A model generated the notes under the pieces. The model saw nothing but the letters and a program-made list of their open reading frames with translations, was not told where the DNA came from and searched no databases. Shown piece after piece: positions 31,923-42,180 of a stretch of DNA of 64,000 nucleotides. Position 1 is the first letter of the stretch; each line of letters begins with the position of its first letter. The DNA lies in contig OY723315.1 in the NCBI GenBank assembly GCA_963210315.1, positions 1,054,001 through 1,118,000 of the forward strand, written 5' to 3'. This DNA comes from Rhynchopus euleeides. Its lineage: Eukaryota > Euglenozoa > Diplonemea > Diplonemida > Diplonemidae. Both the position numbers and the translations under genes were made by a program.

Positions 31923-33693
31923 ATGGTCTTGCTGTCATGGTACAAACGCGTGGTGTCCATGGGTGGCACCATCACGGCGCGCGCACAATCCGAGAGGCGG
32001 CTCGTCATGATTATAGCCGTGACAACCTCTGTGCTGTCCACAGGGTTTTACGCCTCTGCATCTCTGAGGAATCCGCTATTCACGGTTTACACCACGCTGC
32101 TTGTCGTGCCGAACCTTCTCCTCGTGGGATACATGCACACAGGGCGTGCACTCAGCCGACTCATCCTCCAGATCTACGTGTCGATCATGATGCTCGCGGT
32201 GATACTGCTCGACCTCAACCAACGCGCTGCGCTGCACAGACCCCTCTGGGCACCCTGCATCCTCCTGCTGGACTGCGCCCTCCTCCTGCGCCTCGGAACC
32301 AGGTTCGCCACAGCCCTCGTGTCTGGCGTCTGCATGTGGGTTGTGATCAGCTACACCGAAGGCGGTGCGCGAGTTGGGCTATATGACATGCCTGGAACCA
32401 TCCCAGCCTGGCGGCGCTGGGAGCGTTGGGAGCAGCTTTGCCTATGCGATGCGATGCCCTGTGCTTCTGGGGTGCCGACAGCTGTGATGGATGCCCTGGT
32501 GGCGCTGGGAATCATCATCATGGACTTCCTCGCGACGCGTGGGTTTGCTTCAGCTGCGGAGAAGGAGCAGGCCGTGATGGAGGAGACCATCGAGACGGTG
32601 GCGTCCATCGCGCAGCGGCTTGCCGGCTACGACGTGGACACGGTGGCAGCGATGCTGCGGGAGGCGGAGGGGCTGCCCCCCGCGATGCACGACGCCCTGC
32701 AGTGCCTCGAGCACAACCTGCGGGTGTACCTCCCCTACCTGCCGCGCTCCTGCCTGCCCGCAGAGCAGCCTGAAGATCCCGAAGAGCCGGTGGTGGCGTC
32801 GGACAGCGCCGCCCTCAAGGCGGAGGATGAGGTGGTCCAGTTCTCGGAGCACTCGATATCGTCGGGCTCTTCGGAGTCGGGCCCCAATGCCAGGTGGGTG
32901 GGGCAGCTGCGTGATCAACGCCTCGCTCATGCTGGTGAATGTGCGCGGTACGATGGAGCAGGTGGAGAAGTGCTCTTCAGCCTTCGCCGACAAGTTTGCC
33001 TCGTTGCTGTCCAAGGTGCTGCGTGCGGCGGACGAGCGGCAGGGCACACTCGATGGGTTTTTGGGCGACCGCATCACGGTGACATTCAACGCGTCGCGTC
33101 GCTGCTCGCTGCATGCAACTGCTGCTGCCCACACCGCGGCACACATTATGCGCTCCGTCTGCGGCCGCAAGGGGGTCTCGCCCCCGATATCCATGGGGGT
33201 GGCAACAGGGAGGGCCCAAGTCGGTGATGTGGGCTGCACAGAAGTGCGCCGCTTCGTGCTGCACGGGTTGCTCCCCCTTATTGCGAACGGGCTGGAGCGG
33301 GCAGGGCGTGCCCTGGGTCTGAGTGTGATGTGCAACACACAGCTGCAGTGTGAGGCTGAGTACGAGCATGTACTGCTGCGGGTCCCGCGGAACATCCGAT
33401 TCCTCAAAATGAAAGGCGGAGAAGTGGCTGATCTCTTGAGCAGGAACGACAGCGGTGTCGCCGTCTACCACCTTGAGGTGTGGCAGTCCAGCTCCCTCTC
33501 CAAAACCGAGGAGTGGCTGTATGAGGTTGGCCGAGGGGCTGCTGAGTGGGCGCCGTACAACAGTGCTATGGGTGCTTACTTCCGCGGTGCCCCCGAGGTG
33601 GTGGTGGTGCAAATGGCAGAAAAGCACGCCGAAAAAGTGAGGATTGCCCTGGTGCAAGTGGGCAACCTGACCCCTCTGCCCGTCTATCTATAG
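31923..33693 (+). CDS. Six-TM class III nucleotidyl cyclase-like protein
   Basis: About 585 aa if the frame change near 32894 is bridged. The N-terminal 230 residues contain about six hydrophobic spans (LVMIIAVTTSVLSTG, VYTTLLVVPNLLLVGYM, LQIYVSIMMLAVILLDL, APCILLLDCALLLRLG, and two more). A helical Glu-rich linker follows. The C-terminal domain has the class III cyclase pattern: ASLMLVNVRG, then GTLDGFLGDRITVTFNA, then ISMGVATGRAQVGDVG. The first metal-binding Asp of ADIRG-type motifs is Asn here, while the second (GD) is kept, so cyclase activity is doubtful. The two frames join if 13 nt with GT...AG ends (32894-32906) are removed, or if one base is an error. cAMP/cGMP signalling or a regulatory pseudocyclase is inferred. 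Confidence 0.7.
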
Positions 33694-34233
33694 GGGTGGG
33701 CAGAACGCCCGCGCGAGGATTCCCCAACAGTGCCAAAACCTGATGTCGGTGGTGGTGGCGGGCGGATGAGTGCAGTGATGAGGGTCTCCGTTGTCTGAAA
33801 ACTTGGGGTTTTTTTCACCAGAGGGTCTGGTGTCAAAGGCGTGTTCATGCGCTGCACAGATGTGACGCTGTCATCACAGTTGCCAGACGGTTCCCCCACC
33901 TCTTCGTTGCGCGTGCCGATGCGGCGCAATTTGTGTACTTCCGCGCTTCTCCAAACGAAACAGGTCGCACAGCGAAGGCCCCAGCGTGGTTCTGCTTTCT
34001 CTCTTTTCTAACCGGGCCCCTTTCCAGGGGTCTGGCCGCTGCGTATATCTCTGATCCACCCCTTGCCAGGCTTCGTGGTACTCAAAGGAACAGCGCAGGT
34101 CAGGTGACGCCCCCTTTTCGTTTCTTCCGGACACAGGTCAACTATGCCCTCCAGACCCACCAACATCCATTCTAGCAACACTGATGATACGACACACCCC
34201 GTCCCCTCCCAACCTCCCACACCCCCCTGCACC
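33694..34233. other. Intergenic, no gene seen
   Basis: Spacer between the cyclase-like gene and the MITE at 34234. No supported coding region. Confidence 0.6.
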
Positions 34234-34391
34234 ATAGTTCTCAGTGACTCGGTCACATTGACTGACTGACTCCCACTGATCCACGGACAACTTCTGGGTC
34301 AGAGTCAGTCGGAGTCAGTCAGTACAATAGCCCCCAGACAACTTTTCGGTCAGTGTCAGTCAGTCAATTTGACCGAGTCACTGAGAGCTAT
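34234..34391. mobile_element. 158-bp MITE with about 37-bp inverted ends
   Basis: The ends ATAGTTCTCAGTGACTCGG and CCGAGTCACTGAGAGCTAT extend as inverted repeats to about 37 bp. The flanks are CCCTGCACC (34225-34233) and GCCTGCACC (34392-34400), an 8/9 match that suggests a 9-bp target duplication, as in Mutator-like elements. GTCAGT tandem units fill the interior. It lies about 180 bp before the inferred acceptor of the next gene. Confidence 0.75.
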
Positions 34392-34572
34392 GCCTGCACC
34401 CCCCTCCCAGCAGCCGCTGCAGCCGAAAATCGCAAAGCAAACAACAGCATACACCTTCACTCCACCCCCACCCCCCGTTTTATCCCCACGCATCACTGTC
34501 ATGCTGCCACCACAGGCCGAACCTCACTCACTGGGGGGAACCCCTACACACCCTGCCCTGCATTCCGGGTGC

Positions 34573-34574
34573 AG
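34573..34574 (+). promoter_or_regulatory. Inferred trans-splice acceptor AG
   Basis: CATTCCGGGTGCAG lies 31 nt before ATG 34606. Confidence 0.4.
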
Positions 34575-34605
34575 CGGGGAAACGACGCTGTGCACTGCAA
34601 CGACA

Positions 34606-36294
34606 ATGCCTCGCGCGGTGCTGCAGGTCTGCATTGCAGCTGGGCTGCTGGGGGTTGCTCGCACTGTTGTGCCTCCAGATGTCCCCACCGCGACGCAGTG
34701 GTGTGACAGCAGGGCGCGGTGCAGGGAGGACGGCGATGCACTGGCCTTCTGCGACTACGACCACATGATGTGCTCCTGCTCTGAGGGGCACACCCCTGTG
34801 GAGGTCAGCGGTGTCTGGCAGCGATCCACCTGCGCAACGGAGCACCGCACCGCGTCCGCCGTTCTCACCTTCGAGGGTGGGCAGTGCGGCTCCGGCAACA
34901 GCATCACCGCTGCACGTCGGCTGGTTCTGATTGCCGCGGTGCAGGCTGCCACCAACGGTGTGGTGCAGACGTTCACCCACGTCTGCAAGGGGCTGACAAT
35001 CGCGCTGACCATCCGGGTGCCCTACCCCGATCTTGCCAGGGCGGAGAGCGCTACTCTCCAGGCGCGCCTGGAAAGCCAGATTGCCCGGAGCCCCGATCTG
35101 CTGGGGTGGCTGGGCACGTCTGTTGCAGTAACCTCCGGTGTGTCGGGCCCGGTGGCCCCGGGCTTTCCGGCACAGCTGGGTGGGACAGACGCGCCGGACA
35201 CACCGGCGCCTGCATATGGGGGTCCGCTGGCGTGCATCGAGACGCATGCCGAGGTTGCGTTGCGCATCGAGGTGGACGGGGTGCTGCGGTGCCAACCGAC
35301 GCAGTGTGAGACAGGGTTCGCCCTGCAGAGTGTCGCAGACACCTACACCTGTGCCCCTGCGTCAGGCGGGGCGGCGGCCTGCCTGGTGGATGGCGACTGC
35401 ACGTCTATCGCGGGGCGCACCTCCTGCAGGGGGTTCGAATGCGTGGATGCTACGGTGGTGCCGCCGAAGACGACCAGTGTCGTCATGCGACCCTCCTCGC
35501 TGTGGGGCGTGTGCTCTAATGGCACAGACTGCCAGGCGACAGGGGATGTCAATGCGACGTGCGTCGAGCGGGACATCCAATACAACTACTGCGAATGCAC
35601 AGGGGGTTACGAGCATGCCGCACTGTGGATGCCTGTGTGTGTCATCGGGGAGTCCGAAACGGTGTCCGTCGGATTCACAGTGCTCTTTGAGAACTCGCCT
35701 GCTTGTGAGACGTTTGGAGAGGATGCCCGTGGGGTGCTGTCGCGCATCGTGGCGGGGCTGCTCGGGGAGGTGACGTACGTCACACACACCTGCAACCCGC
35801 TGGCCGTGATGGGTGTGGTGCAGGTCAACCGCACTGCGGTGGATGCATACGCCTCCGGGGAGGCCAGCCTGAAGCACGACATCAACTTCTTCATCCGGAA
35901 CTCCGGCAACGTCGACCTGCAGGGGCAGGGCGGTGTGACAAACGCAGGCGTCTCCAACGGGCAGATGTGCGACTCGGTGAATGCGGTGCACACTATGTTC
36001 GATGCTGCAGGGAGCTGCCATGCCGTGGCCTGCCTAGAGGGCTTCATGGTTGTGCAGAACATGACCTATGTGTGTATCCCGGTCCCGCCGACACCGGCGC
36101 CCTCTGATGACGATGCGCTATCAAGAGCGCAGACAACTGTGCTCGCTCTCGCTGGGGTTTTCCTCCTCCTCCTCGTGGCGGTGATTGTCCTTGCGTGTTG
36201 CAAAAACCGTTCAGCAAACACCGAAGATGACGAATCTGAACCTAAGGCCAGCGAGGCTCATGAGCCCGTGTCAGAGCTGTCTGCCGAAGGGTAA
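34606..36294 (+). CDS. Two-module Cys-rich type I membrane glycoprotein
   Basis: 562 aa; the intact reference member of the family. A signal-like N-terminus (MPRAVLQVCIAAGLLGVA) is followed by module 1 (WCDSRARCREDGD...CSCSEGH), a domain of about 160 residues, linker Cys pairs (CQPTQC, CLVDGDC), module 2 (VCSNGTDCQATGD...YCECTGGY), a second domain (VLFENSPACETFG...YASGEASLKHDI...), the SDDDALS motif, a membrane span at about 510-532 and an acidic tail. The earlier in-frame ATGs lie before the inferred acceptor and encode low-complexity sequence, so they were not chosen. It is paralogous to the genes at 1, 4695 and 14527. A cell-surface role is inferred; there is no enzyme motif. Confidence 0.8.
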   Translation: MPRAVLQVCIAAGLLGVARTVVPPDVPTATQWCDSRARCREDGDALAFCDYDHMMCSCSEGHTPVEVSGVWQRSTCATEHRTASAVLTFEGGQCGSGNSITAARRLVLIAAVQAATNGVVQTFTHVCKGLTIALTIRVPYPDLARAESATLQARLESQIARSPDLLGWLGTSVAVTSGVSGPVAPGFPAQLGGTDAPDTPAPAYGGPLACIETHAEVALRIEVDGVLRCQPTQCETGFALQSVADTYTCAPASGGAAACLVDGDCTSIAGRTSCRGFECVDATVVPPKTTSVVMRPSSLWGVCSNGTDCQATGDVNATCVERDIQYNYCECTGGYEHAALWMPVCVIGESETVSVGFTVLFENSPACETFGEDARGVLSRIVAGLLGEVTYVTHTCNPLAVMGVVQVNRTAVDAYASGEASLKHDINFFIRNSGNVDLQGQGGVTNAGVSNGQMCDSVNAVHTMFDAAGSCHAVACLEGFMVVQNMTYVCIPVPPTPAPSDDDALSRAQTTVLALAGVFLLLLVAVIVLACCKNRSANTEDDESEPKASEAHEPVSELSAEG

Positions 36295-37427
36295 AGTCGT
36301 CTGTCCTGCCCGGTTTTCTCATCTGCTGCTGGCTGGAGGGGGTGGGGGGGTAGGGGTAGGGGTAGGGGGGCAACCAATGTGCGTGGGATGGCCATATTTT
36401 CAACGCCGCAAAGAAAATATGGCGCCCCCCCCCCCCCTCCCTCCCCCATGAAGGGTGCCGGCAGCATCGGCGTGGCATGATTTTCCGAGGGTCTGGTGTG
36501 CGCGAGACATGTCAATGCGGTGTCACACACACGCACCAAAACCCCAGCCCCGCCCCCCATCTGCTTCTCCCGATCTGCTCTCGTCGCAGCATCTGTCTTC
36601 GCCCTCTAGCTTCTGAGTTCGCCTGGTGGTGGCCTGGCCGCAGCTTTCCTCCACGTTGCTTTCACGCAGCGACGACCTCGTGTTTGTTTAGGTGTGTTAT
36701 GCGTGTTGTCCGTGTTTTAGAAACGGGCAAACACCGCCTGGTATGCCATGCCTTCCGACTTGTGTCGTGCCCTCGCTAGAGTTTTTCTGTGTGATGGATA
36801 GATTCGCAATGGATCTTGCCCAAGCCAAGCCCAACAGGGGTGGGTCAGGTTTTGGGCAATGACTGCTGCACATACAGTGGGGGTGGGCACAGCAGGAGGC
36901 TTCACTCATGCTCGCTGGAGGGCAGTGTGGTCTTCTGTATGAGTAGTTGAAGTGGTGTAGGGATGAGTGTGGTGTCCATAGCTCTACACGCCCCCGACGG
37001 GGCGTGTAGGTCTGTGTCCGGTCTTGATTGTGGCAGATCGTCACAGCTGCGTGCAAGCATGTGTCTGGCATGGTCCTCTGGGGGAACATATCTCCTGAGG
37101 TACCACCTTCCGTCAATCTTTGCGAACCGAATTCCCGCAGCGGCCGTGCCCAGGTTCGTTGCGTTGCGCTCGAAGAGCTTGTGTCCCTGCCCCACAGCCT
37201 CAGAGAGCTGCTCCGCCTGCAGAGCCAACGCTGTTCGAAGCCCTTGGCACGCGAGTATCAGCCCACCCCACACCACCCCACCCCACCCCGCCACCCCATC
37301 CCCTCCGCATGCAAACTTCACCGAGACCCGTGCGAACCGGACCACCCCACCCCCAACCCCATGCCATCCCACCACCACACCGCCCTCACTTCATAGGAAG
37401 GTGGGTGCGTCCCCCCCCGCCCGCACA
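36295..37427. other. Intergenic
   Basis: C/G tracts and 3'-UTR-like sequence. Around 36950-37260 both strands look weakly protein-like (see the rejected list); no gene is called. Confidence 0.5.
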
Positions 37428-37981
37428 ATGTCTGGGGCTTTGGTGCGGTACACACCCGCCTGCACGGCGCTTTCCAGGCGCTTGGTGCAGGGCCTGCGGT
37501 GCGGCAAGCGCCAGAACTCGACAGCGCTCAGCACAACCCTCACGATGTACCTCTGCTTCCGTGGGTTCTACCACGTGAATGCCTTCTGGAACTTCCACTT
37601 GGCTGCAAACCCGCTGATGGTTGCAGCAGCACGGCAGCAGCGTGTGGTCAGCGAGGTGGTGTTCGGGATGCTGCTGCAGTCCCCACGCCTCCTTGCCTCC
37701 ACACCACCCACACACCAGACGTACGCAATGGAGCCCACACTGCAGGGCATCTCCAGCTTCGGCAAGCGGATCAGCGGGCCTCCCGTCCGCCCAGCAACAC
37801 TAATGGTATGCCACCCCTGCTGGATCGGGGAGAGACAGGGCAGGGCTTATCTCTCGCTCATCGGGAGATGTGTGTTTTATGCACCCCACATTGCACAACA
37901 CGCGGCACATCCACCACCACACCGCACACAACACAGAACCAGTCGAACATCCTGCAGTCCACCTACATGCTGAGCGTCTAA
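37428..37981 (+). CDS. Small two-exon protein of unknown function
   Basis: Exons 37428-37805 and 37937-37981 give 140 aa. The intron has a GTATGC donor and an ACACAG acceptor, and both exons join in phase 0. The N-terminus is Ser/Thr/Arg-rich without acidic residues (MSGALVRYTPACTALSRRLV), compatible with mitochondrial import. A hydrophobic-aromatic stretch follows (YLCFRGFYHVNAFWNFHLA). No family recognised. The acceptor upstream of the ATG is weak (AG at 37399-37400). The gene call rests on the intron, the strand and the composition. Confidence 0.5.
37806..37936 (+). other. Intron, 131 nt
   Basis: GTATGCC...AACACAG, phase 0, with an AC-rich 3' part. An alternative acceptor CTGCAG at 37957 would also keep frame. 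Confidence 0.5.
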
Positions 37982-39168
37982 CACGGTGCCCGTGGTAGTC
38001 CTGCTCGGAGAAGCCATGCCTTCTTCTTACGGCTCGATGTGCTGGGCAACAGCACTCCCTCACAACCCACCCAGGCGGGTGGGGTGGTGCGGGGTTCGGC
38101 GACGGTTGGCTTGAATGAGAGGCTGACTGTCCCGCGGCTGTGCAGGCTGGGCGTGTGGGCCTTGCTGGAGTCGTTGTGTGGGCGGTGCGCAGTGCAAGGG
38201 TGGGATCGCCCAAAGCGCCGTCCAGCACACCACCCAGAAGGGGGTGGGAGGGTGGGGGTGGGGAGGCGGGCGGTGCGTGTGAACGGGGGGGGGGGGGGGG
38301 CAGTCCCCCCCCGCCCCTGCCCCGCCTGCCCCTATGCTCGGGCAGGGGTGGAGCTTGGGGATTTTTTCGGGTCAGCTGACCTGATTTTCTGCAGGCCCTC
38401 ACAAAAAATCAGGTCAGGGGTAAAAAGAAGAAAAAATATAGATTTTCGGGGAACCGGAAAATTTGGCTCCTCGCCTTGGGGTCTCAAGGTGACCAGGAGG
38501 CGTTTCGTGAGCAAAGTGACCCCAGCGACATGAGCACAGGCCTCAAACAGTCACAATAGAGGACAAATGAAGCTGCCCAACCCGTACCGTGCAACCGACG
38601 TTTACTACCGTGGCCTCCGGCGGCTGGGGGGCTCCGCCCCCCAGACCCCCCTGTGGCATGTGCCTGTCTTGTACCCAAGCCCTTACATCAGGGAATGGAG
38701 TACAGACCGCCCTCAGTATCCTCAGGAGGACGCAGCCAACTCACACAGAATCCGTACGCCCGCAAGTCACAGATGTTCACTACCGTGGCCTCCGGCGGCT
38801 GGGGGCTCCGCCCCCCAGACCCCCCCTATGGCATGTGTTTGTCTTGTAACCAAGTCCTTGCGCGTCCGGGGCTGCATATCAGTTTCGGTACCCTCGCGGG
38901 AGGCTGGGCCCGAGCACTGATCTCTGAGACGAACCGGGGGGGAACCCATTCAGTGAGAAAAAATTGGCTGACCCGATCTGACCCGATCCAGCCCGCAACC
39001 CCAAATTTCAAGCTCCACCCCTGTGCTCGGGGGAATGACCGAAAAAAAAAACGAAAAAAAATTGACCCCGGCAGCAGCTCCCCTCTCACATCCCCCCCGC
39101 CTCCCTTTGAACGACCCGACAGACACTGCATCCACCCGCTCTGCATAGTCACCCACACCACCCACACC
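37982..39168. other. Intergenic with paired GC-hairpin cassette 4
   Basis: Beyond the cassette, only homopolymers and an inverted pair (TGACCTGATTTT near 38377, AAAATCAGGTCA near 38405) are seen. Confidence 0.6.
38590..38937 (+). repeat. Paired GC-hairpin cassette 4
   Basis: Cores start at 38610 and 38785 (175 bp apart). The second core has lost one G of the stem run. Its tail matches cassette 3. Confidence 0.85.
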
Positions 39169-39170
39169 AG
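39169..39170 (+). promoter_or_regulatory. Inferred trans-splice acceptor AG
   Basis: CACCCACACCAG lies 31 nt before ATG 39202. A short out-of-frame ATG (39179, seven codons) intervenes. Confidence 0.5.
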
Positions 39171-39201
39171 GTGGGGCTATGCTCGCTGTGCCTTGGGGGT
39201 G

Positions 39202-41404
39202 ATGAGCGGGGCTGGGGGTGCCCTGCTGTCGCTCGGCGATGCCGAGCGGTGGCGTGTGGATCTCGCGTCGATGTCCGACGCGGATGCAAACAAGGAGTGC
39301 CTGGTTAACCTGATGCACGCAGAGAAGATGCTGCTGGCAGCGCTGCCGCACTTCGCTGACTACCACGCCCACAGCCTGCGCGGGTGGTTTGCGGAGTGCG
39401 CAGAGGTGCGCCGGAGGCACTGCGAGGGGTTCACCCTGCAGCACACCGATGTCCCCTGCTCACCGGATTGCACACAGCCTCTCGCGAGTACACCCCTCGC
39501 CGCTGCCTGCGGGCTGGCCGGCGGTGCCGAACCCACTGCCGATGGGGACCCCGACAGCCCTGTGTCACAGCGGCTCCGCATCCTGCTGCGGCAGGCGCAC
39601 AGCCCCAGCCACGCGTGGCTGCTGAAGGCTGTGGGTCAGTCTGCCCTGCCCACAGTCGACGGTGCGGCGGGGCTCCTCCCCGATGTGGTGCCGCAGCTGC
39701 TGCCCCACGTGGAGCTCATCGAGGATGTGCTGGGGCTGACGGTCAGCGGGGTGGCGCTGGAGGCTGACTCACGCGCCACAGCAGAGTGGCTGGAGAGGCT
39801 GCAGGGCGCGATGGAGGGCACAGCAGACCACCGCGCCAGCGGGGATATCGCCGTGGCGGATGAGGAGGGTGTGCGGGCGCGGGAGGCGCTCGCTGCGCTT
39901 CTGGATGTCGTCGCCAGGAAGCAGCGCGTCATCCGCCACCTCACATTCCAGTATGGCGAGGTGTTTGCTTGCGTGCCGCACCTCCTCAGCGACACCGTGG
40001 GGTGGTGCCGGGATGCGAAGGGGGCCCTGCGCGAGGTGGTGGCTGCGGTGCGCAGCGACATGGCGCTGCTGGCGCGCTGCGTTGTCACGCTCGAAGAGGA
40101 GGACCAGGCGGCGGAGGCGGGCCACCGTGCCCTGCAGGATGAGGCCGCATGTGCGGTGGAGGCATCGGAGCAGGCCCTCATCGCGCTGTGGGGCGACATG
40201 TTTAATAACAGGTGTGTGTAAGCGCAGTGGGGGAGGAGGGTGGGAGGGGCATGACAGCTTTATTCAATGTTACCGTGTGTCACCTGATGCCAATTGGGTA
40301 TCGCCTCAAGGGTGTCTGCCTCATCGAGGGTTCGGCACGCTCTGCACTGTTGGGATGTGGAGGTGGATCTGACGGCCACTCAGGCCTCAGGCGTCTTGTC
40401 CGTCTGTCTGCATGGGGCTGGGTACCTTTCGTTGACCTTCCATACACTGCGAGAGGCAGATTCACGTGTGTGTTTTACAGTGGTTAAATTAAACTTAATC
40501 ACCCGCGTGCTACAGCCGCTCCACTGCCCTCCAACACAGGTACTCTCTGGCCATCGATGGGCTGCTGGAGCAGCAGCAGGCTCTCGTTGACGCAAGGTCT
40601 CGTGATGTCATGCGCTTTGCCGACAGTGTGGAGGCCCTGGAGGCACACCGCTGCATGATGCGTGCCTCGTTGACAGTCATCGGGCAGAGGCAGGCATCGC
40701 TGGATCGGATCAGAAGCGCTGCTGACCAGCGTATCGTGGCGGTGTGCCAGGTGGAGCGCACCTTCCTCGATGTCTGCCGGGAGCTGCGGCAGTTCTACGA
40801 CGCGTCGCGGGAGCACCACGCGGACCTGCTGCGGCGGTCTTACAAAGAGGCATTTGCTTATACCCGGCGGCTGTTCTTCCTGCACTCCTTTGAGGACTTC
40901 CGGCACACACGCCTCTTCGAGCACCAGAGGGGGCAGGTGCTGATGCTGGAGGCCATGCGGGAGAAGGCGGTGGACACGCTGGACCCCAAGGCGCGCGGGG
41001 TGTGCGATGCGCTGCACAACACCCTGACGCAGATGCACACCACCACGCAGTGCATATCGCGGGATCGCCTGGAGGTGCGTGCGCTGAGCGATTCCCTCGA
41101 CAGCCTGTGCGTAGAGCTGCGCCTGCACGGCCTCGAGGTGCAGCACCCTCAGAGCGACATCAACACTGTCCTGCTCGCCCAATGGGAGCATTCCATACAG
41201 TGCAGGGACCAGCTGAACGCCCTGCGGGAGGGCGACACGCCGGAGCTCATCAACGACGAGCTGCGGCGTATCGAGGATGCCCGTGCCAAGCTGGAGGCGT
41301 CCAAGGGTACCGTCAGCACGCATGCCTTGCTGGAGTGCATCTTTGCGGAGCTGGGCACAGGCAAGGTGGAGGGCACTCCCCGGCAACCAGCAGTGGCTCA
41401 GTAG
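39202..41404 (+). CDS. Large helical protein of unknown function
   Basis: Exons 39202-40211 and 40540-41404 give 624 aa. The split AG|G codon is restored by splicing, and the frame continues into YSLAIDGLLEQQQALVDAR. The sequence is almost wholly alpha-helical by composition, with heptad-like Leu/Glu/Arg stretches (for example VVARKQRVIRHLTFQYGEVF, and residues from LRRSYKEAFAY onwards) and few Pro outside residues about 95-125. There are no membrane spans and no catalytic motif. A coiled-coil or spectrin/BAR-like structural role is possible, but I recognise no family. The start is the only ATG in frame after the acceptor. Confidence 0.65.
40212..40539 (+). other. Intron, 328 nt
   Basis: GTGTGTG donor, CTCCAACACAG acceptor. 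This is the only intron found here that is not in phase 0 (it splits a codon after two bases) and one of the few without a GTATG donor. Confidence 0.75.
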
Positions 41405-42162
41405 GCTGGAAAAGGCGTTGGTGGTGGTCTGTGTTGTGTGGGGATCCCCCAACAAGGACAGGGAAGTGCCGTCGCTCGCTGTGGTTGTTTCGGTTCTCAG
41501 GATTGGGAAAACACTGCCACTTCCACCTTGCCTGCCCACAGCCAAGCTCTTCAAAGCATGTATACCCCAGCTTTATTCGGCCTGGCTGCACATGATGAAC
41601 AAAGTCATCGTGTGCAGGAGAGCGGAGGCGCATGTGTGGGGGTTTCGATGAGCTCACCCCTCTTGGCAAATCACTTACACAAAAAACAATCCGTGCCCAT
41701 TCATGAAAACCCGTGCCATCGGTCGGCAGGGCTGAGAGGCACTTTCCAGAACAATAACCACGAGTGTGACGACCATCTTATATGACATGCATCTGCTTTG
41801 GTTCAGGCCAGCTGCCGCTGCCACCTGTCCCAATAGTTGCGTGCCACTGCGACCATGCTCCGAACACTCGATCGGGGAAGTGTCTCCTCATTCTTGTGAA
41901 GCGGTGAGGGCACATGCGGCATATCGCAAATATACTGTGCAGGACCTGCTAAGACACGACTACGCCCCGCGCTGTGGACCTGCCCCCCCCCCACCCCACC
42001 CCACGCCCCCATGCGCCTTAGAGCCACAGCCCTCTGGTTGGCATGTCTTCTGAGAAACTGCCGCCTGGCCTTGCCACTCCAACACGCCAACACCACAGCA
42101 CCTCTCTCTCCCTCTGTGCAAGGCAGATTCCAACGGAGCCACACCACACCACACCCCACACC
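41405..42162. other. Intergenic, no gene seen
   Basis: Ends in a long C/A-rich tract feeding the acceptor at 42164. Confidence 0.6.
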
Positions 42163-42164
42163 AG
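42163..42164 (+). promoter_or_regulatory. Inferred trans-splice acceptor AG
   Basis: CACACCCCACACCAG lies 16 nt before ATG 42181; a clean example of the pattern. Confidence 0.6.
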
Positions 42165-42180
42165 GCTACACATCGGGTCG

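Noticed and set aside
36902-37270. Possible - strand exon (ALALQAEQLSEAVGQGHKLFERN...)
   Set aside because: It reads like protein, but it has no start, no splice sites, opposite strand to every host gene, and the opposite strand reads equally well. Composition alone is not enough.
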